Shown: positions 25,062 through 32,909 of the stretch, piece after piece
Layout of the letters: every line of letters starts with the position of its first letter
Position numbering within the stretch: position 1 is the stretch's first letter
Source: Chthoniobacterales bacterium
Lineage (GTDB): Bacteria; Verrucomicrobiota; Verrucomicrobiia; Chthoniobacterales; UBA6821
Assembly: GCA_019747735.1 (NCBI GenBank)
Contig: JAIEQL010000020.1
Location: forward strand, 1-36,796
DNA: 36,796 bases
Direction: 5' to 3'
Made by a program: the position numbers and the translations under genes
Notes under the pieces: generated by a model
The model's input: only the letters and a program-made list of their open reading frames with translations
The model's database searches: none
Told to the model about the DNA's origin: nothing

Positions 25062-25181
25062 GAACCTGGACCTTAAAGCTTAAAACGAAGACCATAACAA
25101 AAGAAAACTGATAGGATCAATTTTTTAATTAATAAATTTTTACTTGCTATTAGTCTTTCTTCGTTATAGCTTTCAAAAATT

Positions 25182-25595
25182 ATGGACTTTTCAAAAATTA
25201 ATACTACTTCGTTGCGGGCTATATTGAAACTCTCCGAGCGCAAGGAAACGCTCCTTGCAGAGCTTGAAAAATTAGAAAAAGAGCTTCTTGCTCATTTTAA
25301 CGGGAATGCAAAACTTTTATCCGGACAAACGGTTAAAGCCTCTAAAAAAGAAAAAAAAGTAAAAATAGCCAACCCTCTTCAAGAGCGTCACCGCGCCCCA
25401 CGAGGCGAGATGAAGCAGCAAGTTTTGAAAGCATTAGCCGAAGCGGGTCCTGAAGGAATCAAGGTCCCTGAACTTGCAAAAAAAATAGGAGCTAAAAATG
25501 CTAACGTTCATGTTTGGCTTAGCAGCAGTGGAAAAAAACTTCCTGAAATTGAACGCGTAGGAGCAGGTATTTTTAGAATTAGAGCTCAAGGCTAA
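25182..25595 (+). CDS. Small winged-helix-like putative DNA-binding protein
   Basis: The 137-residue product has an N-terminal helix pair (KLSERKETLLAELEKLEKEL, then LLAHF; about 17-41), a basic linker rich in Lys (about 54-75) and a C-terminal winged-helix-like domain (about 78-135). That domain reads KQQVLKALAEAGPEGIKVPE, LAKKIGAKNANVHVWLSSSG and IERVGAGIFRI, a helix-turn-helix followed by a beta wing. A regulator or nucleoid-associated role is likely, but no specific target is visible. It stands alone, convergent with terC, with an AT-rich upstream region and no Shine-Dalgarno. Confidence 0.65.
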   Translation: MDFSKINTTSLRAILKLSERKETLLAELEKLEKELLAHFNGNAKLLSGQTVKASKKEKKVKIANPLQERHRAPRGEMKQQVLKALAEAGPEGIKVPELAKKIGAKNANVHVWLSSSGKKLPEIERVGAGIFRIRAQG

Positions 25596-25601
25596 GGCCT
25601 A

Positions 25602-25664
25602 TAAGTGATGGGTGAAGAGTGCTTTTCTCCCTATTTTATAATACTCTTTACTCTTCACTAATTA
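25602..25664. repeat. Inverted short repeats between convergent genes
   Basis: AGTGATGGGTGAAGAGT (25604-25620) faces ACTCTTTACTCTTCACT (25643-25659). GTGAAGAGT (25612-25620) pairs perfectly with ACTCTTCAC (25650-25658). The right arm includes the last codons and stop of the TerC gene (Ser-Glu-Glu-stop), so the repeat has reached into coding sequence. Confidence 0.6.
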
Positions 25665-26361
25665 TCTTTCTTCCTTTTCTCCAATAGAAATTCTGGAGCC
25701 GTTCTGTGATGAGAGCAAATATCCCAGCGCTATAAATAAGGCTATTATTAATAGGGAATCCCAAGGAACTACTCATAAAAGAGAGTCCTATAAGAATCAG
25801 AAAAGCTAAAGCTACTATTTTTAATGAGGGGTGATTTAAGATAAACTCCCCTACTGGCTTCACATAGCAGAGCAAAAGAGCAAAAGAAAGAACAACGGCT
25901 ATTAAGATTGTCACTAAGTGTGATGTTAACCCGACAGCAGTAATCACTGAGTCGATAGAAAATAAAACATCTAATAGGACAATTTGGGTAACAATCGTAA
26001 TGAGTGTTCGCTTTTTTCTTAATTTAAAAGCGCTCTCCTTTTTTTGAAAAAAAACCATCACAGCCAATTCTTGAGAAGCTTTTGCAACCAAGAAAAGCCC
26101 CCCTAGTAAAAGGAGAAGATCTCTTGCTGAAAAGTGATAACAAAATGGTACTGTCAGCATACTTAGCCAAAACGCCCCTACAACAAACCCAAAGCGCAAT
26201 ACCAATGCTATCAAAAGCCCCATCACACGGGCACGCTGACGGAGCCTTGGTTCCAGAGGATCGACCAGCAGAGCAATGATCAGAACGTTATCAATTCCCA
26301 GGACAAGCTCTAAACCGATAAGAAGAACAAGCAAGCCAAATGTATTAATGAAAAAATTCAT
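25648..26361 (-). CDS. TerC-family integral membrane protein
   Basis: TerC proteins are multi-spanning membrane proteins linked to tellurite resistance and, in better-studied members, to manganese export. The 237-residue product has about seven hydrophobic helices and the two family signature acidic motifs: LELVLGIDNVLIIALL near the N-terminus and VLLDVLFSIDSVITAVGL at about 128-145. A basic cytoplasmic loop (KKESAFKLRKKRT) lies between them. It starts 4 bp after the stop of the MFS transporter gene on the same strand, so the two are surely co-transcribed. Confidence 0.9.
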   Translation of the reverse strand: MNFFINTFGLLVLLIGLELVLGIDNVLIIALLVDPLEPRLRQRARVMGLLIALVLRFGFVVGAFWLSMLTVPFCYHFSARDLLLLLGGLFLVAKASQELAVMVFFQKKESAFKLRKKRTLITIVTQIVLLDVLFSIDSVITAVGLTSHLVTILIAVVLSFALLLCYVKPVGEFILNHPSLKIVALAFLILIGLSFMSSSLGFPINNSLIYSAGIFALITERLQNFYWRKGRKIISEE

Positions 26362-26365
26362 GATC

Positions 26366-27544
26366 TTATTTTTCTTCTTTCGGTATTTTTAAAGAGCAGA
26401 GAAAAGATAACAATAGACTTCCAGCAGCTATCCAACAAGCTGTTCGTGCATAGGTAGAAGGACGAGGATCTAATGCAACGAAAAGACCAGCTAATAAAGG
26501 TCCCACAAAATGGGCCAGACTTGTTGATGATTGGTAAAGACCTAACGCTGCGCCATGCCAAGCAGAATCAACATGACGCGAGATAATAGCAGGAAGAGCT
26601 GGCGTCATAAGACTATCCCCGAGTGCCATCATGGCAAATAACGGCAACGCCCACTGAATGTTAGGAGCAAAAGAAAGTAGGAAAAAAGCAAGCATCATGG
26701 AAATAGCACCACTAACAATCATCCAATAATCTTTAAAATATTTTGAAAACAATCCAAAGAGACCTCCCTCAACTACAATTGCAATAATTCCTATCATTAC
26801 AAAAATATATCCCGTTTGTCGTTCGTTAATATCGTAGCGATGATAACTAATAAGCGGTAATAGCGTAATAATCATAGAGAGTCCGATGAACATAAAAAAA
26901 GCTGTTCCCACTGTCGGAAAATAAATTTTCTTATTAAGGTGTTGCAAAATGGAAAGCAGAGAGGGGCGTTTTTCAGTATTTTTTTTGTGCGAAAGGGGTT
27001 CAGGAAGAAAGAAGAAAACAACAAGCAAATTAATAAATGATAGTCCTGCTACCATCGCTATGGCTATTGATGCTCCATAAAAATAGCAGGCCCATCCTCC
27101 AAATGCTGGACCAACAATAAACCCCAATCCATAGGCAGCTCCCAACATGCCCATCCCTTGGGAGCGTTCTTCGGGCCTTGTAATATCGCTCATATAAGCT
27201 TGGACAATACTCAAATTACCTCCTGCAACTCCGTCAATCATACGTCCTAGCAACATGATTAAAATGGAATGGGTCCATCCTATCATCAGATAACCAATTA
27301 TTGCGCCTAAGATGCTAATTAAAAGAACAGGTCTGCGTCCTATGCGATCGGATAGTTCACCCCATAACGGAAGCATGATCACTTGTGCTAGAAAAAAAAT
27401 GCCCATCAAAAGACCGATTTGCCATGATGTTGCCCCTAATTGTTCCGCATAACGAGGCAAAATAGGAATCAAAATACCAACGCCCAACATTTCGATAAGC
27501 ATCGTCAAAAAAAGAATGCTGAGTTGGAGGCGCTTTTTATTCAT
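26366..27544 (-). CDS. Major facilitator superfamily drug transporter (TetA-like)
   Basis: A 12-helix proton-coupled exporter of 392 residues. It has the DHA1/TetA look: an N-terminal MLIEMLGVGILIPILPRY, motif A in the loop between helices 2 and 3 (GELSDRIGRRPVLL), and GAAYGLGFIVGPAFGG (motif C-like antiporter signature) in helix 5. The substrate is unknown, and sugar exporters look similar. It is the first gene of the transporter-terC pair and diverges from the catalase operon with 133 bp between starts, so the two could respond to the same stress, which is an inference only. Confidence 0.87.
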   Translation of the reverse strand: MNKKRLQLSILFLTMLIEMLGVGILIPILPRYAEQLGATSWQIGLLMGIFFLAQVIMLPLWGELSDRIGRRPVLLISILGAIIGYLMIGWTHSILIMLLGRMIDGVAGGNLSIVQAYMSDITRPEERSQGMGMLGAAYGLGFIVGPAFGGWACYFYGASIAIAMVAGLSFINLLVVFFFLPEPLSHKKNTEKRPSLLSILQHLNKKIYFPTVGTAFFMFIGLSMIITLLPLISYHRYDINERQTGYIFVMIGIIAIVVEGGLFGLFSKYFKDYWMIVSGAISMMLAFFLLSFAPNIQWALPLFAMMALGDSLMTPALPAIISRHVDSAWHGAALGLYQSSTSLAHFVGPLLAGLFVALDPRPSTYARTACWIAAGSLLLSFLCSLKIPKEEK

Positions 27545-27677
27545 GAAAAGTCATCAAGAATAGAAGCCGTGTAATGGATAAGAAAGATAAAAAATTTTCA
27601 TTATTTTTAAGCTATCTTGCGATGGTTGTTTGTATTATCTTTTTCTATCTTTTTGCCATTTCCACCGCTCTCTATTT
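27545..27677. promoter_or_regulatory. Divergent promoter region, MFS transporter / catalase
   Basis: This AT-rich gap must contain both promoters. TTGCGA at 27617 and TATTAT at 27633 are recognisable hexamers but only 10 bp apart, so I do not call them a -35/-10 pair. No clear OxyR- or PerR-type operator was seen. Confidence 0.3.
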
Positions 27678-29117
27678 ATGAATCCAAAAACCATTACCAC
27701 CACAGCTGGTGCTCCTCTTGCTAGTAATCAATATAGTCTCACAGCAGGTCCGCGTGGTCCTCTTGTGATGAGCGATTATCAGCTTTTAGAAAAACTAGCT
27801 CATCAAAATCGAGAACGCATTCCTGAGCGCGCTGTCCATGCCAAAGGTTCTGGCGCTTATGGAACATTGACCATTACTGGTAATATTTCCGCTTTTACTT
27901 GTGCTGATGCGCTTCAACCAAATAAACAAACAGACCTCCTTCTTCGCTTCTCTACCGTTGCAGGAGAGCTTGGGGCAGCTGATGCCGAACGCGATGTCCG
28001 TGGTTTTGCAATCAAGTTTTATACGAAAGAAGGAAACTGGGATCTGGTAGGAAACAACACACCAGTTTTTTTCGTACGGGATGCTTACAAATTCCCTGAC
28101 TTCATTCATACCCAGAAACGGCATCCCAAAACGCATCTACGCAGTACGACGGCAATGTGGGATTTTTGGTCCCTTTCTCCAGAAAGCCTGCATCAAGTGA
28201 CCATCCTCTTTTCTGACCGTAGACTTCCTTTTAGTTATCGTCACATGAATGGGTATGGAAGCCATACCTACAGCCTCATTAATAAAGAAGGAGAACGCCA
28301 TTGGGTGAAATTTCATTTTAAAACAGAACAAGGAATTCGCTTCTTAACAAATACAGAAGCAGCAGAACTTGTCGGCAAAGATCGTGAGAGCCATCAGCGT
28401 GATCTTTTTGAACATATCGCTGCTAAAAAATTCCCTCGTTGGAAAATGCAAGTACAGATCATGAGCGAAGAAGCCGCTACCAAAACAGCTTTCAACCCTT
28501 TTGATCTGACGAAAGTCTGGCCTCATGCCGATTTTCCATTGATCGATGTTGGGATCTTAGAACTCAACCGCAATCCAGAAAATTATTTTGCAGAGGTAGA
28601 ACAAGCAGCTTTTTCTCCTTCTAATATAGTGCGAGGTATTGGATTTTCTCCGGATAAAATGCTACAAGCCCGTATCTTTAGTTATGCAGATGCCCATCGC
28701 CATCGCCTTGGGACGCATTACGAAATGCTTCCGGTAAACGCTCCAAAATGTCCTGTCAGAACTTACCATCGCGATGGTGCTATGCGCTTTGATCGCCCTG
28801 CGATAGGCGATGCCTACTACGAACCCAACAGCTTTGGCGGTCCTCAAGAAGATCCTTCCTACCGCGAACCAGCTTATAATCTAGGTTCTGTAGCGGTAGA
28901 TCGTTACAATGGAAACGCAGAAAATGACGACTTTTCTCAAGCCGGTGCTCTTTTTGCTTTAATGAATCATGAAGAACAAGCACGACTTTTTTCTAATATT
29001 GCAGCAGCCATGAGCGACATTCCTCAAGAAATTCAAGAACGTCAGTGCGCCCTCTTCGCCAAAGCCGATCCTGCCTACGGCGCAGGTGTGAGACTAGCTC
29101 TGAGCGTTATTAAATAA
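27678..29117 (+). CDS. Haem catalase (monofunctional, small-subunit)
   Basis: Breaks down hydrogen peroxide to water and oxygen. From ATG 27678 the product has 479 residues, typical of small-subunit clade 3 catalases. It shows the distal His54 in [22 protein letters not shown], distal Asn127 in [14 protein letters not shown], and the proximal haem ligand Tyr336 in [14 protein letters not shown]. The longer in-frame start at 27630 adds 16 hydrophobic residues that do not belong to the family, so I use 27678. It is followed by an ankyrin-repeat gene, the arrangement of Pseudomonas katB-ankB, where the ankyrin protein supports catalase activity (published family knowledge). Confidence 0.95.
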   Translation: MNPKTITTTAGAPLASNQYSLTAGPRGPLVMSDYQLLEKLAHQNRERIPERAVHAKGSGAYGTLTITGNISAFTCADALQPNKQTDLLLRFSTVAGELGAADAERDVRGFAIKFYTKEGNWDLVGNNTPVFFVRDAYKFPDFIHTQKRHPKTHLRSTTAMWDFWSLSPESLHQVTILFSDRRLPFSYRHMNGYGSHTYSLINKEGERHWVKFHFKTEQGIRFLTNTEAAELVGKDRESHQRDLFEHIAAKKFPRWKMQVQIMSEEAATKTAFNPFDLTKVWPHADFPLIDVGILELNRNPENYFAEVEQAAFSPSNIVRGIGFSPDKMLQARIFSYADAHRHRLGTHYEMLPVNAPKCPVRTYHRDGAMRFDRPAIGDAYYEPNSFGGPQEDPSYREPAYNLGSVAVDRYNGNAENDDFSQAGALFALMNHEEQARLFSNIAAAMSDIPQEIQERQCALFAKADPAYGAGVRLALSVIK

Positions 29118-29128
29118 ATTAACAACGC

Positions 29129-29160
29129 CAGTTCACAGTTGGCAGTTCGTAGTTCGTAGT
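29129..29160. repeat. Heptamer repeat, CAGTTGG/TAGTTCG type
   Basis: Units CAGTTCA, CAGTTGG, CAGTTCG, TAGTTCG, TAGT follow the catalase stop codon by 11 bp. The CAGTTGGCAGTT wording is shared with the terminator arms at 18422-18445, and TAGTTCGTA with the hairpin at 4388-4417. Confidence 0.7.
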
Positions 29161-29225
29161 AAAATTACTAGAAACTTGTTCTTCACTCCTTCCACTTCAA
29201 GTTATTGCAACGTAATACTCGCCCA

Positions 29226-29663
29226 ATGACTACATCTTTGGAAAAAGAACAACAACGTTACGATGAACTGCTCGCTATGGCACTGGATCACGCACGCGCT
29301 GGAGAAACAGAAGCACTCCGCACCATGCTGGAACATCAACTTCCAGCAAACCTTGCTGATCACCAAGGAAACACACTTCTCATGTTAGCGGCTTATCACG
29401 ATCATCCACAAACAGTACAGCTTCTTTTGGACTTTGGAGCAGAACCAGATCGACGTAATGATCGCGGTCAAACACCACTTGCAGGGGTTGCTTTTAAAGG
29501 ATATGCCGCAGTAGCAGCCATTTTACTAGCTGCAGGGGCAGATCCCCTCGCTTCACAAGGAGTAGGAGCCATGGAAAAAGAAATGACTCCTCTTGATTTT
29601 GCAAAAATGTTTGCCCGTACAGAAGTACAATCTCTGCTTGAAAAGGCAACCTCCTCTTTATGA
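29226..29663 (+). CDS. Ankyrin-repeat protein downstream of catalase
   Basis: The 145-residue product contains two to three ankyrin repeats: ALRTMLEHQLPANLADHQGN, TLLMLAAYHDHPQTVQLLLD with FGAEPDRRNDRGQTPL, and AGVAFKGYAAVAAILLAAGA with DPLASQ...MTPLDFA. There is no signal peptide, so it should be cytoplasmic. I chose ATG 29226 over the TTG at 29205. Its position after a catalase gene mirrors ankB of Pseudomonas, proposed to help catalase mature or stay active. Its TGA stop overlaps the holA ATG (ATGA), implying translational coupling. Confidence 0.85.
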   Translation: MTTSLEKEQQRYDELLAMALDHARAGETEALRTMLEHQLPANLADHQGNTLLMLAAYHDHPQTVQLLLDFGAEPDRRNDRGQTPLAGVAFKGYAAVAAILLAAGADPLASQGVGAMEKEMTPLDFAKMFARTEVQSLLEKATSSL

Positions 29664-30772
29664 ATTCTTCCTCTCTTTATTTCATCACTGGTAATGATGA
29701 ATCCGAAGTGCGACGCGTAGCTCAAGAAAAAGTCCTAAAGCTAACTCAAGAAGACGCTGGAGCTTTTGGATTAGAAATAATTGAGACGGGCAACGATACC
29801 GTTGAGACTTCTCTCAATGCTTTAGAAGAGACATGCCAAGCCCTCTTAACTTTTCCTTTTTTAAGCAGTGGCAAGTTAGTCTGGCTCAAAAATATCACCT
29901 TCCTGAAAGACTCACCAGCAGGGCGTTCGGAGGCTGTTCAAAAAGGATTAGAAAAACTTCTCTCCATTCTCCAAGAAGGCTTGCCTAAAGGGATTACCTT
30001 TTTAATCAGTGCTCTGGAGCCTGACAAGCGCCGAACTTTTTTTAAAGGATTCTCGGCACTAGCAACGATGACCCTCTGCAATCAACCCGATTTTGGATTT
30101 CAAGCAACTGAAGAAGATATTGTCCAATGGATTCTTGAGCGGGCTCGTTCTCGCAATATCCGCTTGGAACCTCAAGCTGCAGAGGTAATAGCGATGCGCA
30201 TTGGGGCTGAATCAGGACCTGTCGAAATAGAATTAGCCAAACTTGCCACGGCTGCCGGTGAAGAAAACACGATCACAGAAGTCATGGCTCGCAATCTCGT
30301 TCCCATGACACGTACAGGTGGCATCTTTGATTTAAGCAATGCCATCAGCAGCCGCAATCTTCCTCTTGCTCTTAAAGTCTTAAAACAACTGCAGGGCCAA
30401 GGAGAGACAAGCATTGGCATTTTACTTGCTGCCATTGTTCCTACCCTACGGAATCTTCTTTTAGTTAAAGATCTCCTGCAACGCCATCACCTCTCCCCAC
30501 CTAGTAGAGCAAATTTTTTCGCAGCAACACTACAAAAACTCCCACCAAGTGAAACCAGTCACCTTCCACGAAAAAAAGAGGGAACTCTCAATGCCTATGG
30601 ACTTGGTCTCGCAGCGATGAAGGCTCACCATTATAGCTGCGATGAGCTTGTGAAGGGCTTTCTAGCCTGCCGCGATACCAACCAACAACTCTTGCAAGGA
30701 GCGCATGCTGAGGATGTCTTGCTCACACAATTGGTGTTGAAAATTGTTGGGAATCACTCTTGTCCAAAATAA
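29660..30772 (+). CDS. holA: DNA polymerase III, delta subunit
   Basis: HolA is the clamp-loader wrench that opens the beta sliding clamp. The 370-residue product matches the family layout: N-terminal YFITGNDESEVRR in place of the usual (Y/L)..G.(E/D) motif, CQALLTFPFLSSGKLVWLKN (the PFF...R.V.L-type clamp-binding region), a middle EIELAKLA helix bundle, GGIFDLSNAISSRNLPLALK, and a C-terminal collar domain. It is similar in length to E. coli delta. The 4-bp overlap with the ankyrin gene places a replication gene in the catalase operon, although it may have an internal promoter. Confidence 0.85.
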   Translation: MNSSSLYFITGNDESEVRRVAQEKVLKLTQEDAGAFGLEIIETGNDTVETSLNALEETCQALLTFPFLSSGKLVWLKNITFLKDSPAGRSEAVQKGLEKLLSILQEGLPKGITFLISALEPDKRRTFFKGFSALATMTLCNQPDFGFQATEEDIVQWILERARSRNIRLEPQAAEVIAMRIGAESGPVEIELAKLATAAGEENTITEVMARNLVPMTRTGGIFDLSNAISSRNLPLALKVLKQLQGQGETSIGILLAAIVPTLRNLLLVKDLLQRHHLSPPSRANFFAATLQKLPPSETSHLPRKKEGTLNAYGLGLAAMKAHHYSCDELVKGFLACRDTNQQLLQGAHAEDVLLTQLVLKIVGNHSCPK

Positions 30773-30850
30773 AAGTTGACCCACTATATTTTGTAAGGAC
30801 TGCAAGGGGCTTGGCGCTTTGATGTTAAAATACTCGCGATCCCCCCCAGC

Positions 30851-32647
30851 CTACAACCTTGAGATAAGGAGCTCTCGTTGGAAAATCAGCTCCTTTGGTA
30901 GATCACGATACATTTTAATAAAAAGCTCATCTTGCAAAATGAGTTCTCGCTTCCATTCTTCGGGATCAATTTTTTGAAGCTCTTCAAAACGCTCAGGAGT
31001 CATCACTCCTGGCATGCCTTTCATATTCATATCCTCATAACGAGGCATCCAACCAATAGCCTTCTCAAGGGCATTGGAACGACCTTGGCAACGCTTGGTG
31101 ATCCATTGCAGAACGCGCATATTTTCTCCAAACCCAGGCCAAAGAAAATTACCCTCTCGGTCTCTTCTAAACCAATTGACATGAAAAATACGTGGCAAGA
31201 CTTGAATAGAAGAGCGCATGCTTAGCCAATGATCAAAGTAATCTCCCATATTATATCCACAAAAAGGAAGCATCGCCATCGGATCCCGACGGACCTGGCC
31301 AAGCACTCCTGCTGCTGCAGCTGTCATTTCAGAACTAACCGTTGCACCCACATAGACACCATGGATCCAATTGAATGATTGAAAAACCAAGGGCATAGTA
31401 GTCGCACGCCTCCCTCCAAAAATAATGGCACTGACTGGTACGCCCTCAGGCCACTCAGCCTCCTGGGCAAGTGCTGGATTATTGTGCATAGGAGCTGTGA
31501 AACGGCTATTGGGATGGGCTGCCTTTTCTCCTGAGTGAGGAGTCCAGGGATTTCCTTTCCAATCGAGTAGGTTGTCAGGTGGTGGATTATCCTTTCCCTC
31601 CCACCAAACATCACCATCAGGAGTCAGTCCCACATTTGTAAAAATGGTATCTCGCTCCATACTGCGCATCGCATTCCAATTGGATTGTTCATTGGTCCCT
31701 GGCACAACACCAAAATAGCCAGCCTCTGGATTAATAGCATAGAGCCGCCCATCAGCTCCGGGCTTCATCCAAGTGATGTCATCACCAATGGTTGTCACCT
31801 TCCAACCTTCAAAATGAGCAGGTGGAATCATCATCGCAAAATTTGTTTTGCCACAAGCCGAAGGAAAGGCTGCTGCCACATATGTTTTATTCCCCTCGGG
31901 ATCCTCCACACAAAGAAGCAGCATGTGCTCTGCTAACCACCCCTCTTGACGCCCCAGCGCTGATCCTATGCGCAAGGCAAAGCATTTTTTTCCTAATAAG
32001 ACATTGCCACCATATCCTGAGCCAACCGAAATAATGGCATTCTCTTTGGGAAAATGACAAATGAAGCGCTTATCAGGATCACAATCAAGAAGGGAGTGGA
32101 CGCCGCGATTGAAATCAGCACTACTGCCAAGCTGCTTCCAAGCGACCTCCCCCATCCTTGTCATAATCCTCATGTTTAGGACCACATAAATCGAATCGGT
32201 CAATTCAATACCAACTTTTGTCATGGGTGAACCTGGAGGTCCCATTAAATAAGGAATCACAAAAAGGGTTCGCTCCTTCATCGCCCCAGCAAGGAGCAAC
32301 TCCAGTTTGGCATGCATGGCTTTGGGATCAGCCCAATTATTGGTAGAACCCACTTCTTCAGAACGATCAGTGCAAATAAAAGTACACTGCTCGACACGCG
32401 CCACATCATTGGGGTTCGAGCGATGATAATAGCAACCAGGCCATTTTTTCTGATCGAGCTGTATCAATACTCCCTGTTTGAGGGCTTGTTCTGTCAGATA
32501 ATTTTTTTCCTCTTCACTTCCATCACACCAAAAAATATTTTCTGGCGTGGTCAGTTCCGCTACTTGTTCAACCCACGCGAGCACTTCTTGGTTGAGCGGT
32601 TTGCTGTTCCCAGCGTTTTGGGAGAAAGGAAGCGCGGTCGAGGTCAT
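30851..32647 (-). CDS. pckG: Phosphoenolpyruvate carboxykinase (GTP)
   Basis: Converts oxaloacetate to PEP with GTP, the entry to gluconeogenesis. The 598-residue product has the GTP-type signatures: AAFPSACGKTNFAMM (P-loop with the active-site Cys), GDDITWMKPG (metal-binding loop), NPEAGYFGVVPGTN, GRRATTMPLVFQSFNWIHGV and NWFRRDREGNF. Length is usual. I chose the ATG at 32647. The longer frame from 32698 begins with TSTSTLNLNF, which is translated intergenic repeat. With glgC and glmS this suggests active sugar synthesis from organic acids. Confidence 0.95.
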   Translation of the reverse strand: MTSTALPFSQNAGNSKPLNQEVLAWVEQVAELTTPENIFWCDGSEEEKNYLTEQALKQGVLIQLDQKKWPGCYYHRSNPNDVARVEQCTFICTDRSEEVGSTNNWADPKAMHAKLELLLAGAMKERTLFVIPYLMGPPGSPMTKVGIELTDSIYVVLNMRIMTRMGEVAWKQLGSSADFNRGVHSLLDCDPDKRFICHFPKENAIISVGSGYGGNVLLGKKCFALRIGSALGRQEGWLAEHMLLLCVEDPEGNKTYVAAAFPSACGKTNFAMMIPPAHFEGWKVTTIGDDITWMKPGADGRLYAINPEAGYFGVVPGTNEQSNWNAMRSMERDTIFTNVGLTPDGDVWWEGKDNPPPDNLLDWKGNPWTPHSGEKAAHPNSRFTAPMHNNPALAQEAEWPEGVPVSAIIFGGRRATTMPLVFQSFNWIHGVYVGATVSSEMTAAAAGVLGQVRRDPMAMLPFCGYNMGDYFDHWLSMRSSIQVLPRIFHVNWFRRDREGNFLWPGFGENMRVLQWITKRCQGRSNALEKAIGWMPRYEDMNMKGMPGVMTPERFEELQKIDPEEWKRELILQDELFIKMYRDLPKELIFQRELLISRL

Positions 32648-32650
32648 AGG

Positions 32651-32684
32651 ATGAAAGTTCAGGTTAAGAGTTGAAGTTGAAGTA
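32651..32684. repeat. Short repeat, AGTTGAAGTTGAAGT type
   Basis: AAAGTTCAGGTTAAGAGTTG followed by AAGTTGAAGT sits directly before the pckG start codon. It faces the inverted version TTCTTCAACTTTTCACTTCA (32772-32791) across about 90 bp. Confidence 0.6.
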
Positions 32685-32766
32685 ATGCTTCGCCACACCT
32701 CAGCGTGGGATTTTAAAAATGATAAGAGAGAAACATTGCAGGACCTTCAGTCTTTAATCCTCGATC

Positions 32767-32817
32767 TAAACTTCTTCAACTTTTCACTTCAACTGATCAG
32801 ATCATTTAATCTGATCA
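32767..32817. repeat. Inverted repeats downstream of tRNA-Pro
   Basis: CTTCAAC-type units run to 32793 and are followed by a perfect hairpin, TGATCAGAT (32794-32802) against ATCTGATCA (32809-32817) with loop CATTTA. It begins 2 bp beyond the tRNA-Pro discriminator and may mark the tRNA transcript's 3' end or a processing site. There is no U tract. Confidence 0.5.
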
Positions 32818-32819
32818 TT

Positions 32820-32893
32820 TCGGGCCGGCGGGATTCGAACCCACGACCTCTTGGACCCCATCCAAGCGCTCTACCAAGCTAAGCTACGGCCCG
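32820..32893 (-). tRNA. tRNA-Pro (anticodon GGG)
   Basis: The minus strand folds as acceptor CGGGCCG with CGGCCCG, a D arm with AGCTTGGTAGAG, anticodon arm CTTGG-ATGGGGT-CCAAG with anticodon GGG, variable AGGTC, and T arm GTGGG-TTCGAAT-CCCGC. The discriminator is A, and CCA is not encoded, unlike the tRNA-Gln at 15842. Confidence 0.95.
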
Positions 32894-32909
32894 TTGTGAC
32901 TTAGTAGCA

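Noticed and set aside
27617..27638. -35/-10 pair upstream of catalase (TTGCGA and TATTAT)
   Set aside because: The spacing is 10 bp, far from the 16-18 bp needed for a sigma-70 promoter.
32648..32698. Longer pckG N-terminus starting at 32698
   Set aside because: The extra residues TSTSTLNLNF come from the spacer repeat, and the family start fits the ATG at 32647.
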